A stretch of 64,000 nt of DNA. It comes from Aminicenans sp964648465 (GTDB taxonomy: Bacteria > Acidobacteriota > Aminicenantia > Aminicenantales > Aminicenantaceae). The translations under genes were made by a program, and so were the position numbers. Of this stretch, positions 26,488 to 34,972 are shown piece by piece. Where the stretch lies: positions 19,667 through 83,666 of the forward strand of contig CAZYMU010000008.1 of assembly GCA_964648465.1 (NCBI GenBank). The letters run 5' to 3'. The notes beneath the pieces were generated by a model. It did no database searches, was not told the origin of the DNA, and saw nothing but the letters and a program-made list of their open reading frames with translations. The first letter of the stretch is position 1. Each line of letters starts with the position of its first letter.

Positions 26488-27917
26488 TTCAGCCCTCCTA
26501 CTGTCATTTTGGTGATTTTTATAGTCGGACATCCATCAGTAACTGCTGCTGCCTGTCCTTCTTTACCGCATGTTCCTGTTTGAAGGCCGAATTTAAGGTC
26601 AGAACCCACCATTTCAATTTTGTTCAAAATATCTATATTTGTTCCTATAAGGGTGGCCTGTTTTACAGGAGTACTTAGTTTCCCGTCTTCTATAAGGAAA
26701 CCTGAACTTACTGAAAAAGTAAACTTGCCGGAATCTTCAACCTGGCCTCCTTGGTATTTATGTGCATAGAATCCTCGTTTGACGGATTTAATGATTTCTT
26801 CTGGGGCATATTCGCCTTTATCTATATAAGTGTTACTCATCCGCGGTATAGGCAAACAGGTGAAATCCTCTCTACGGCCGTTTCCTGTTAAAGACATATT
26901 CAGAGATTTGGCTGACAATCTGTCCTGGAGTAATCCGGTTTGTTTTCCTTTCTGGATAAGAAGCGTTTTATTTGGAATTGTACCTTCATCGTCAATGTTG
27001 TATGAGCCGCGAAAGTAAGGGATTGTTGGGTCATCATAAATATTTACTTGTTCATTGCCCACTTTTTTCCCTCTCTTGTTCCAGAATATTGATGTTTTTT
27101 TGCGTATGAAATCTGCTTCGAGGAGATGGCCGACAGCTTCATGAATCAGGACACCACTATGTCCAGGTGCAAGTACAACAGGCATCTCTCCTGCTGGAGG
27201 ATAGGCTGCATCTAGAAGGGTTAAAGCTTCTTTTGATGCTTCTTTTCCTATTTCTTCGGGAGTAAGCTTATTCTTGAAATACTCAAGACCTACTCTTCCT
27301 CCTCCGCCCGAGAATCCCACTTCCTTTCGTTTTGATTTTTCTGCAATTGACAAACATGTAAGCTTGATAAGCGGCCGCACGTCAGATATCATCAACCCCT
27401 CTGAATTGACTATAGTGATATGCTGTGTTTGATCCATAAAGGAAACTTTTACTCTGTTTATTTTTGAGTCGTATTTTTGGGCAGAAAGATAAGTTTTTTT
27501 GACGAGAGATATTTTCTTTTCTAGAGATTCTTTATTAGATGGTTTTAAAACAGGGTAATAATTATTCTTTAACTTGAGTGGGATCAATGAATTTGAGTTT
27601 CTGACTGAATGTTTTGATGCAATAGAGGCTGCTGCAATTGCAGCTTTCTTTATTTTGTTAAAAGATAGGTTGCTTGTATATCCGTATCCTGTTTTTTCCC
27701 CTGATATAACCCTGATTCCGAGGCCGAGGTAGATACTTTCAGCTGTTTCTTTAATGATATCTTCTTCCATGTTAATAAAATTGTAGATTTTGTATTCTAG
27801 AAATATTTCTGAAAAATCGCCTCCATAGGAAAGGGCAATATTTAGGATTTTCAGAATGTCATTGTTGGAGAGATGGAAATGGTCTTCATAAACCAGTGCT
27901 GAGTTGTCTTTTTGCAT
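26484..27917 (-). CDS. tldD: TldD, catalytic subunit of the TldD/TldE metalloprotease
   Basis: 477 residues. HEAVGH (259-264) provides the zinc-binding HExxxH of TldD, followed by LLEADFIRKK and the C-terminal TGTCGKEGQ...VGG segment. It is the fourth gene of a minus-strand operon flippase - opine-dehydrogenase-like - B12 protein - tldD - tldE with gaps of only a few bases. That placement may be coincidental housekeeping or may mean a peptide substrate from this operon; no precursor peptide gene is visible. Confidence 0.93.
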   Translation of the reverse strand: MQKDNSALVYEDHFHLSNNDILKILNIALSYGGDFSEIFLEYKIYNFINMEEDIIKETAESIYLGLGIRVISGEKTGYGYTSNLSFNKIKKAAIAAASIASKHSVRNSNSLIPLKLKNNYYPVLKPSNKESLEKKISLVKKTYLSAQKYDSKINRVKVSFMDQTQHITIVNSEGLMISDVRPLIKLTCLSIAEKSKRKEVGFSGGGGRVGLEYFKNKLTPEEIGKEASKEALTLLDAAYPPAGEMPVVLAPGHSGVLIHEAVGHLLEADFIRKKTSIFWNKRGKKVGNEQVNIYDDPTIPYFRGSYNIDDEGTIPNKTLLIQKGKQTGLLQDRLSAKSLNMSLTGNGRREDFTCLPIPRMSNTYIDKGEYAPEEIIKSVKRGFYAHKYQGGQVEDSGKFTFSVSSGFLIEDGKLSTPVKQATLIGTNIDILNKIEMVGSDLKFGLQTGTCGKEGQAAAVTDGCPTIKITKMTVGGLK

Positions 27918-27920
27918 TTG

Positions 27921-29570
27921 TTACCTTTTTGCAATTATTTGAGAAACTCTTTCTTTTTCGCTGAGGGATTTTCCAGATTCGGGATTAATAGCGATACAGG
28001 CGCCATTTTTTATTTGTGTAAAAACTTTCCCTGTAGCATGAGGATTGCCACTGAGGTGTGGAGCATCCAATAACCCTATCTTAACGGCCTTAGTAAGGTT
28101 AACGGGATCTGTCCATGGGTCTCCTTTTCCATAACCAATGTCTTGAATTGCCTTCAAGAGGTATTTGGTATCTTCGACAAGCTCCTTTTTTCTCTCATGT
28201 ATACTTGTATCGTTTTTCATTGGGAGAGACCCCAAGAAAAAATTTTTAATTACACCCTCAACAATTTTAGCGCTTTCAATTATATCCTGAGATGTGGCAG
28301 CATGATCTCCTTCACAGAATCCAACGACGTGTACTATTTTAGGTTCTAAAGCCAGTTGGTAATAAGAGGAAGCGGCAAGCTGGCCCTTGGCTACATCTGG
28401 GTCAGGGGATAGGCTTGCCAGGCCTGTTCTCATCTGGCGGATGGATGTGAAATTCTTATCGTGTAAAGATTCTATCAATTCTATCTTTGCCATCATTTTA
28501 GCCAGGTCCATGGGCGGGGAAGTATTAATAGGGGTGTTAAACATGTACTGGGAAATATAATGCCTTGTTCCGACTTTTTTTGCATTATATGCAGCGAGAA
28601 ATGCGGCAGCAACTGCGACTGTATCAGGAGCATCTCTAAGGCTCCAATGATGGGACTCATTAACTTCAAGCGGTATGTTATGATCAGCATACCATCTCAT
28701 GGTTTCCTGGTTTTCTTTAATAGATTCAACAGGCAGGCGCTGTGAGCGTCCATCTAGCTGGTTGTACCAGAAGAGAGGGATGGCTCCCCAGGCTATGTTT
28801 ATTGTATTAAGAGACATCTCTGCCCATTTAATCAGGTCTTGAGTGCCAGAGTAACACCGTATAAGTGGAAAATTTCCGCAGCGTGAAGCCTTATAGATGA
28901 GTTCAAGGTCTTCAGGTTTTCTCAAAGGCACGCCGCCAGCTCCGTCCTGTTCTTTTTTCATTTTATCGGGAGAGAAAAATTTTTCTTGAGCATTCTGGTC
29001 GGGTCCAATAGAAATAATATCAATAGTCTCGGATAGAGCAATTTCTCGAGCTCCATTAATGGTTTCTTTTACAGTTGGCTGCCCGAAATGGTGACGAATA
29101 AGAGGATACGGAGACTTAAATGCGATTCGAGCGATAAGACTCTGAGGAGGAACTTTTTTTACTCTTGTATCTTCGATTTTCCCCTTAAGAAAGGATATTA
29201 TGTCTTCTAAAGGTTCATTTCCGCTGAAAACAGCATCAAAAAGGGGGAATTTGCTTGCGATCCTGGCTGCTGGAGGTGTTCCCCCAAACACAAAAGTCTT
29301 ATCTTCCCAGCCATTTTCTTTGGCCTTTTTTTGCAGAGAAAAAAGGAGTTTTTCCAGGACTTCAGGAGTCAGGCGGTAGCTAATGGCAATAACGTCAGGT
29401 TTAAAACTTTTTATACCCGCTGTTAATTTTTCGAGAGATACGGCCGGCCCTAAAAAGGAAGTCTCATAACCGAAGTTTTTAGCAAGTTTTAAAAAGCTGA
29501 GTATTCCGGCTACGTGCACACAATTCCCAAGTGAAGCGCCTAATATTTTCTTGCTGCTAAATGAAGTCAA
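27921..29570 (-). CDS. Cobalamin-binding mutase-like protein of unknown reaction
   Basis: 549 residues from a TTG start, with GGGGA upstream. Residues ~1-135 are a B12-binding Rossmann domain: the His of the DxHxxG motif is kept (C17-V-H19-V-A-G22) but the Asp is Cys; SYRLT (SxL) and VFGGTPPAA (GG) follow. Residues ~170-500 look like the TIM-barrel body of a coenzyme-B12 mutase (RCYSGTQDLIKWAEMSL, LDGRSQRLPVESIKENQ, FNTPINTSPPMDLAK, GFCEGDHAATSQDI). The B12 domain is N-terminal, the reverse of methylmalonyl-CoA mutase. Neighbouring an opine-type dehydrogenase it may act in amino-acid or opine catabolism; reaction unknown. Confidence 0.7.
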   Translation of the reverse strand: MTSFSSKKILGASLGNCVHVAGILSFLKLAKNFGYETSFLGPAVSLEKLTAGIKSFKPDVIAISYRLTPEVLEKLLFSLQKKAKENGWEDKTFVFGGTPPAARIASKFPLFDAVFSGNEPLEDIISFLKGKIEDTRVKKVPPQSLIARIAFKSPYPLIRHHFGQPTVKETINGAREIALSETIDIISIGPDQNAQEKFFSPDKMKKEQDGAGGVPLRKPEDLELIYKASRCGNFPLIRCYSGTQDLIKWAEMSLNTINIAWGAIPLFWYNQLDGRSQRLPVESIKENQETMRWYADHNIPLEVNESHHWSLRDAPDTVAVAAAFLAAYNAKKVGTRHYISQYMFNTPINTSPPMDLAKMMAKIELIESLHDKNFTSIRQMRTGLASLSPDPDVAKGQLAASSYYQLALEPKIVHVVGFCEGDHAATSQDIIESAKIVEGVIKNFFLGSLPMKNDTSIHERKKELVEDTKYLLKAIQDIGYGKGDPWTDPVNLTKAVKIGLLDAPHLSGNPHATGKVFTQIKNGACIAINPESGKSLSEKERVSQIIAKR

Positions 29571-29571
29571 A

Positions 29572-30747
29572 TTATATTTCCCCTGATACTGCCAGCAGCC
29601 TGATATCTTTGATAGACATTCCTTTGAGTCCTAGTTTTTCGACCGTTCTTCCTTCTTTTAAAAAATCTTTTCCTCTCATGAATGAAGCGATGCTGATAAT
29701 GAATTTTATACAAGGTGTTTTAACTTTTAGCATGTCTCCGATCGATGCAAGTGGAACAAGGCTCATAGGGACATCCTCATCGATATAGCGGTGGTTAAGT
29801 CGGTCAGGTGCTTTAATGCCGAGATAGCCTGGATTTGCATGAATGGCTTCATAAAGGTCTTTTCCTGAAGCGCTGTAAGCCGTATAGAGCCAATTTTTGG
29901 CACTTAGTGCTTTTATGCCTAAAGCAGCTGCAACTTCCAGCCTTTCTTTATCCAATTTTTCCAATACTTTTGAAACGGACTTGCTGGCTCCCTGTATGTA
30001 GTATTCAAAGTCGCCGTGTGTTTCTTCGATCCAGGCAGCGTTAAGGACTGTTAGGGCAGGGTGAAAGATTGCTCCGATATTGTCAAAACTCGTTTTGAAT
30101 ATATTATCTCCAGGTACGAATTGTGGAAAAGCTCGGTTGATGATCTTTATAACTCCCGGGATCCAATAGGCTGGAAGTGTGGCTAATGGCACAGAATTTT
30201 TTATTGAAAATATTTTTGCTTGGGCTGGTCCAAGGGCTCTCGAAGCATATATGAATGTCTGGGTTTCAGCTATGAAAGGGAATTTTTTAACTCCTTCTTT
30301 TTTGAGAGTATAGAAAAATTCCAATGCTCCTCCAGTGCGGCCTGGATTGAGTATTACTATCTGATTTTCTTTTAGATGAGGGGCACAAATCTTCGCCATG
30401 AATCGATGCGCGTTAGCAGGAACAACCACCATTAGAATATCTACATTATCAATGCATTCTTTTATGTTAGACGAAGCAAGTTCAATTTCCCCGACTCCCT
30501 GAATCTCTCCTTCAACTTTGATCCCTTTTCTGTGCGAAATAAGCCGGATTCTCTTTCTGCCTCGATTAAAAATGTTGACTTTAAAACCCATGATTGCCAA
30601 ATGGCCTGCCATAGCCATCCCTCCATGTCCAGCTCCAAGGACGCAAAACCTAAATTCTTTAGAGGGTTTTTTAAGAAGGTTTTTAATATATTGCTTCCTT
30701 CTTGCATCAGTTTCATTTGTTATTTTTTTTATCATTTTGTTTTCCAT
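29572..30747 (-). CDS. Opine dehydrogenase-like NAD(P)-dependent oxidoreductase
   Basis: 391 residues from the ATG at 30747. A Rossmann dinucleotide site GAGHGGMAMAGHLA is at ~38-51, then a VVVPANAHRFMA segment and the helical domain with IFHPALTVLNAAWIEE, typical of the octopine/nopaline dehydrogenase family. Family members reversibly join an amino acid and an alpha-keto acid. The start is uncertain: in-frame TTG (30870) and ATG (30822, 30735) codons also exist and none has a strong ribosome site. It ends one base before the B12 protein, so both should act in one pathway. Confidence 0.75.
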   Translation of the reverse strand: MENKMIKKITNETDARRKQYIKNLLKKPSKEFRFCVLGAGHGGMAMAGHLAIMGFKVNIFNRGRKRIRLISHRKGIKVEGEIQGVGEIELASSNIKECIDNVDILMVVVPANAHRFMAKICAPHLKENQIVILNPGRTGGALEFFYTLKKEGVKKFPFIAETQTFIYASRALGPAQAKIFSIKNSVPLATLPAYWIPGVIKIINRAFPQFVPGDNIFKTSFDNIGAIFHPALTVLNAAWIEETHGDFEYYIQGASKSVSKVLEKLDKERLEVAAALGIKALSAKNWLYTAYSASGKDLYEAIHANPGYLGIKAPDRLNHRYIDEDVPMSLVPLASIGDMLKVKTPCIKFIISIASFMRGKDFLKEGRTVEKLGLKGMSIKDIRLLAVSGEI

Positions 30748-30875
30748 TAAATGAATAACGTTTTTTTCTGTTTTAAACCTTAGGCTTTTTATCAGCCGCT
30801 TTTTTTTGGCTGGTAGGTTCATTTCATTGAAATATAGATGTATTTTAATAGAGATTGCTGGAAAAGGCAAATAAA

Positions 30876-31901
30876 TTAAAAACGTATGTGCTTTGCTTTT
30901 TTTATATATGGAAAAGCAAGAATTATGATGCTAATTATACCAAGAAAATATTCAAAAAGATTGGTGATTAAATGAATGCCAATACCTGACATAATGGCCA
31001 AACTTGGTTCAAAATTCATAAGTTTGAAAGTTAGAGCCCAGGCAGATTCCCATGTACCAAAACCTGCGATTCCTTTAATGGGAAGTGCTCCGGTCATTTC
31101 AGCCCCTGTAGTTCCTAGAATGGTTTTGCAAAAGCTCAATGTTTTAATGGAAAAGCCATTGCTTTTTAACAGGGAAAAAAGAAGTAGATAGAGCGAACCG
31201 TATTTTGCCAAGCGAATGCCTAAAGAGAGGAAGAATATATGCCAGTAGATTTTTCTTTTTTTAATTTGCTTTATATCTTCTATGGTCAGACGGATTTTTT
31301 CAGTGCTGATCTTTGCCCATTTTTTTTCTTTTAGCCGGATAGCTTTTAAGAATAATCTGTATATTTTAAGCATGGAAACAGAGAGTTGTGTTATTTTCCA
31401 TAGAATTATAAAAACAAGGAAGAAAAAAATTGTAGATATAACAAGTAGTGAAATACTTGATAAAGCCGTATTCCCGAGGCCAATGAAAAATATTGAGAAA
31501 ATCAGAAATGGACTGAGTGTGAGAAAATCGAAGACAAAACTCACTACAAATGTTGATGTAGCAGCTTCAAAAGAAAAATTAAGTCTCCTGTTTAATATAT
31601 AAATATATGAGAGTGAACCTATGCGAGCAGGAAAAAGATCAACAAAGAGGTTCCTTACGAATGTAACCAGAAAAATATTTCCCCAGCTTATACTACTGGG
31701 TTGAAGAAGCCATTTATAACGCCATGATCGGAGCAGAGCTGAGGTCAGAGCAATGACTACAAAAGCAAGGAAAGCAGGATAATAAATCTTCGAGAATATT
31801 TCAAAGAGGTCTTTAATTTCAATTTGAGACAGTAAAAACCAGATAAGGATTACTGATACAATAAAAGAAAGAAAAATATAAAAGATATTCCTTTTTGGCA
31901 T
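30876..31901 (-). CDS. Flippase-like membrane protein (LPG synthase TM-region family)
   Basis: 341 residues with about eight transmembrane spans. LRSWRYKWLLQ, VRNLFVDLFPARIG, TGALPIKGIAGFGTWESAW and the spacing of spans match the lysylphosphatidylglycerol-synthetase TM region family (UPF0104, AglD-like), which is proposed to move lipids or lipid-linked sugars. There is no synthetase domain. It heads the operon with the opine-dehydrogenase-like and B12 genes. Substrate unknown. Confidence 0.8.
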   Translation of the reverse strand: MPKRNIFYIFLSFIVSVILIWFLLSQIEIKDLFEIFSKIYYPAFLAFVVIALTSALLRSWRYKWLLQPSSISWGNIFLVTFVRNLFVDLFPARIGSLSYIYILNRRLNFSFEAATSTFVVSFVFDFLTLSPFLIFSIFFIGLGNTALSSISLLVISTIFFFLVFIILWKITQLSVSMLKIYRLFLKAIRLKEKKWAKISTEKIRLTIEDIKQIKKRKIYWHIFFLSLGIRLAKYGSLYLLLFSLLKSNGFSIKTLSFCKTILGTTGAEMTGALPIKGIAGFGTWESAWALTFKLMNFEPSLAIMSGIGIHLITNLFEYFLGIISIIILAFPYIKKAKHIRF

Positions 31902-31946
31902 TAATTATATTTAAGGGACTTTTCCATACAATGTCAAACGTGGGCT

Positions 31947-32080
31947 ATTCATAAAGAATGCCGATACCTTTATTTAAGCTTGATGATATCTGCTTGTCAG
32001 CATGATTTTTTGCAATATTAAGAGTGTTGCTTTCTTTGTTAAATTAAATTTTATTATTATTATCGGCATTCTTTATGAAT
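31947..32080. repeat. MITE-like element type 1, copy B (complete)
   Basis: 134 bases with perfect 20-base terminal inverted repeats: attcataaagaatgccgata at 31947-31966 and its exact reverse complement at 32061-32080. The AT-rich interior matches copy A at 8001-8130 in the opposite orientation. No coding capacity. It separates the divergent flippase operon and nadC and probably includes or flanks their promoters. Confidence 0.85.
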
Positions 32081-32146
32081 AATTTAGGCAAGGTGGCCGA
32101 ATAGATTAATTTGACTGATAGTTGTAATAAATTTATAATCTTTCTC

Positions 32147-32977
32147 ATGGACATAGAAAAAATTGACTCAATTATTAAGGCAGCCATAAAGGAAGATATG
32201 CCTCAAGGTGATATTACATCAGAAAATATTATTCCCCTGGATTCTGATTCTGAAGCAGTACTAATAGCCCAGGAAAAAGGAGTCCTGGCAGGAATAGATG
32301 TTGCTGAAAGAGTTTTTAAAATAATAGACCCTTTTGTTTCATTTGAGAACTTTTTTAAAGACGGACAGGTTGTAGAGAGAGGAGATAAATTAGCTGAGCT
32401 CCTGGGGAATTCAATTTCCCTTCTTAAAGGTGAACGGATAGCTTTGAATTTTCTCCAAAGGATGTCAGGCATTGCAAGCCTCACAAGAAAATTTGTTAAA
32501 GCTTTGGAAGGAAGCAAGACAAAAGTTTTAGATACCCGAAAGACAACGCCAGGACTGAGAATTTTGGAGAAGTATGCAGTAAAGGTGGGTGGAGGAGAGA
32601 ATCACCGCTTCAGTCTTTCAGACATGGCGTTAATCAAGGATAATCATCTTAGGCTTGTTGGAAGTATTCCCAAAGCAATAAAACTAGCAAAGGAAAAAGT
32701 AAAACCAGGAACAAAAATTGAGGTTGAGACAAATAATTTTGATGAGGTTAAAGAAGCTGTTCAAAGTGGTGCGGATATGATCATGCTGGATAATATGTCA
32801 TTAGAAGGGATGGGAGAAGTCGTAAGATGGATCAAGGGCAGGGTCCCCTTAGAAGCGTCAGGGAATATTGATTTAATCAAGGCAAAGAAGATTGCTTCTA
32901 TAGGTATTGATTATGTTTCTGTTGGGGTTTTGACTCATTCTTTCAAATCTTTGAATATTAACATGGAATTTTTATGA
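32147..32977 (+). CDS. nadC: Nicotinate-nucleotide pyrophosphorylase (carboxylating), quinolinate phosphoribosyltransferase
   Basis: 276 residues. EDMPQGDITSENII, LLKGERIALNFLQRMSGIASLT, KVLDTRKTTPGLR, GGGENHRFSLSDMALIKDNHL, MLDNM and ASGNI are all classic NadC motifs that bind quinolinate and PRPP. It makes nicotinate mononucleotide in de novo NAD synthesis. I use the ATG at 32147; an in-frame TTG lies 36 bases earlier and neither has a strong ribosome site. nadB follows 38 bases later, but nadA is not in the window. Confidence 0.93.
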   Translation: MDIEKIDSIIKAAIKEDMPQGDITSENIIPLDSDSEAVLIAQEKGVLAGIDVAERVFKIIDPFVSFENFFKDGQVVERGDKLAELLGNSISLLKGERIALNFLQRMSGIASLTRKFVKALEGSKTKVLDTRKTTPGLRILEKYAVKVGGGENHRFSLSDMALIKDNHLRLVGSIPKAIKLAKEKVKPGTKIEVETNNFDEVKEAVQSGADMIMLDNMSLEGMGEVVRWIKGRVPLEASGNIDLIKAKKIASIGIDYVSVGVLTHSFKSLNINMEFL

Positions 32978-33014
32978 GTTTTAACAGCATTTTATCGCAT
33001 TAGAACTGAATAAT

Positions 33015-34589
33015 ATGCTAAACGAAAGAACCATAAAAGCAGATATTTTAGTAATAGGTTGTGGTATTGCAGGAGCCAGTGCTGCCCTGGAGGCAGCGAA
33101 AAACGGTTTAAAAGTTATTGTGGTCACAAAGAATTCCAAGATTGAGGAATCAAATACTTATTATGCCCAAGGCGGAATCGTATCTTTAGGCAAGGATGAT
33201 TATCCTGAACTTTTGAAAGAAGATATTATAAAAAGCGGTAATGGAATAAATGATCCAGACGCTGTGGAAATATTAGCCAAAGAAGGAAAAGTTTTAGTTG
33301 ATAGAATATTAATAAAAGAATTAAAGATTCCTTTTACCAAAAATTCTCCCGATTCGTTAGATTATGCTCAGGAAGCTGCACATTCTCGAAGGCGTATACT
33401 TCATGTAAAAGACACTACAGGAAAGGCTATAGAAGAGAAGTTTATTGCTGAATTAAAAACATACTCTAATGTGACTATTTTACAGGACCATACGGCTGTA
33501 GATTTGCTGACGATTCCTCATCATTCGAAGAATCCTAGTGCATTTTATAAAGAGCCGCAGTGTATAGGGGGATATATTTTAGATAATGTATCCAAGAGAG
33601 TGAAAATTGTTTTTGCTTCTTACACTATTCTGGCAACGGGTGGCTGTGGAGCTGTTTTTCTGAATACCACGAATCCAAAGGGATCCATTGGAGATGGATT
33701 TGCTATGGCTTATCGTGCAGGTGCCAGAATTGTAAATATGGAATATATCCAGTTCCATCCAACTTCTCTTTATCAAAAGGATGGGGAAATGTTTTTGATC
33801 TCCGAGACTGTAAGAGGAGAAGGAGCTAGACTGAAAACTCAAGGTGGACAGACCTTTATGGAAAAATACAATTCGAAAAAAGACCTTGCTCCGCGTGATG
33901 AGGTAAGCAGAGCTATATACGCTGAGATGGTTAACAGCAATTTCAGCTTTGTTACATTGGATTTGGCATCTTATGCCAAGATAAATATCCGAAAAAGGTT
34001 TCCAAATATTTATAATACATGTCTGAAGTATGGAATAAATATCACAAAAGATCCTATTCCTGTTGTTCCTGCTGCTCACTACTGCTGCGGGGGGATTCTT
34101 GTTGATGAATGGGGAAGGAGTTCCCTTAAACGGCTTATTGCTGTCGGTGAGGTGAGCTGTACGGGTCTCCATGGAGCGAATCGTTTAGCTTCGACTTCAC
34201 TTTTAGAAGGATTAGTCTGGGGAACAAGGGCCGTCAGGCATATAATTTCCCATTTTGATAAGAAAACGTCTTATAAAACCTCTGATATTCATGAATGGTA
34301 TTATTCAGATAAACAGGAGGAAATTGACCCTGCCTTAATCAATCAGGATTGGTTGTTTATAAGGTCTACGATGTGGAATTATGCTGGAATTATCCGGACA
34401 AAAAAGCGTTTAGAAAGGGCAAGGGCAGACCTAGACTATCTGAGGCATAGGATTGAGAAGTTTTACAAAGAAGCCAGAATGGATCCAAAAATTGTGGATT
34501 TAAAACACGGCATCCAGGTAGCACTATTGATTACTTATGCTGCTTTAAGCAACCCGATAAGCCGTGGGTCACATTATATAAATACATAA
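33015..34589 (+). CDS. nadB: L-aspartate oxidase
   Basis: 524 residues. The N-terminal FAD-binding GCGIAGASAALEAAK, NTYYAQGGIV, ATGGCGAVFLNTTNP, NMEYIQFHPTSLY, VRGEGARL and HGANRLASTSLLEGLVWG mark NadB rather than succinate or fumarate flavoproteins. It oxidises L-aspartate to iminoaspartate for quinolinate formation, passing electrons to fumarate or oxygen. NadA, its partner, must be encoded elsewhere. No obvious terminator follows; a repeat cluster starts ~30 bases downstream. Confidence 0.93.
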   Translation: MLNERTIKADILVIGCGIAGASAALEAAKNGLKVIVVTKNSKIEESNTYYAQGGIVSLGKDDYPELLKEDIIKSGNGINDPDAVEILAKEGKVLVDRILIKELKIPFTKNSPDSLDYAQEAAHSRRRILHVKDTTGKAIEEKFIAELKTYSNVTILQDHTAVDLLTIPHHSKNPSAFYKEPQCIGGYILDNVSKRVKIVFASYTILATGGCGAVFLNTTNPKGSIGDGFAMAYRAGARIVNMEYIQFHPTSLYQKDGEMFLISETVRGEGARLKTQGGQTFMEKYNSKKDLAPRDEVSRAIYAEMVNSNFSFVTLDLASYAKINIRKRFPNIYNTCLKYGINITKDPIPVVPAAHYCCGGILVDEWGRSSLKRLIAVGEVSCTGLHGANRLASTSLLEGLVWGTRAVRHIISHFDKKTSYKTSDIHEWYYSDKQEEIDPALINQDWLFIRSTMWNYAGIIRTKKRLERARADLDYLRHRIEKFYKEARMDPKIVDLKHGIQVALLITYAALSNPISRGSHYINT

Positions 34590-34660
34590 AAAAATAGTTT
34601 TCTCTTTTTCCTCAAATTCATCTATTATCAGCATTGTTTATAAATAATTCAGTAAGTCCT

Positions 34661-34778
34661 GGATGATTCACGAGTCAAGTTTGCTGCAGATGCAAGGCAC
34701 AGCACATGAAGTTGTGGTCCTTCACCACGAATGTGCTGTAACGAAGCAGATGCAGTAAGATCGGCTCGCCTGTAAGGT
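34661..34778. repeat. Hairpin repeat X, copy 2 (complete)
   Basis: Aligns end to end with copy 1 (7885-8000). The inner stem is ACAGCACAT (34699-34707) with ATGTGCTGT (34731-34739), perfectly paired and different from copy 1 at three positions with matching changes on the other arm. A GTGGT/ACCAC tip follows. The outer arms contain GCAGATGC on both sides, which would place tandem G-A mismatches in the helix. A degenerate right end of another inverted-repeat element (34625-34650) precedes it. Confidence 0.78.
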
Positions 34779-34907
34779 AAAAATTGCTGATAATAAATTT
34801 AGATTATATTATCGATATAATAGAGAATAAACTAGTTCTGAGCGTTTCATGGAGAACGATTAAAACTAGTTGATATTATATTAGTTCTGTCAGCAATTTT
34901 TATGAAT
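34779..34907. repeat. MITE-like element type 2, copy 2
   Basis: Perfect 12-base terminal inverted repeats AAAAATTGCTGA (34780-34791) and TCAGCAATTTTT (34890-34901). The interior holds an ACTAGTT...AACTAGT dyad and the GTTCTGAG-GTTTCATGGAGAACGATT block shared with 21112-21240. Non-coding. It directly abuts a TTGACT (34909-34914) upstream of ileS. Confidence 0.8.
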
Positions 34908-34972
34908 CTTGACTTTTTGTGGTGGAGAAATAAAATAGCTTATTCTATAATAAAAATACGCTGGAGAGTACC

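Noticed and set aside
25141..27917. Ribosomal peptide biosynthesis cluster because of TldD/TldE
   Set aside because: No small precursor gene, cyclodehydratase, radical SAM or ABC exporter adjoins these genes. TldD/TldE are common housekeeping proteases.
27921..29570. Methionine synthase or MtaC-like methyltransferase activation protein
   Set aside because: The B12 domain is present, but there is no pterin-binding or homocysteine-binding motif and the body resembles mutase barrels. Left as unknown reaction.
30876..31901. Lysylphosphatidylglycerol synthase (mprF)
   Set aside because: Only the membrane domain is present; the C-terminal synthetase domain is absent.
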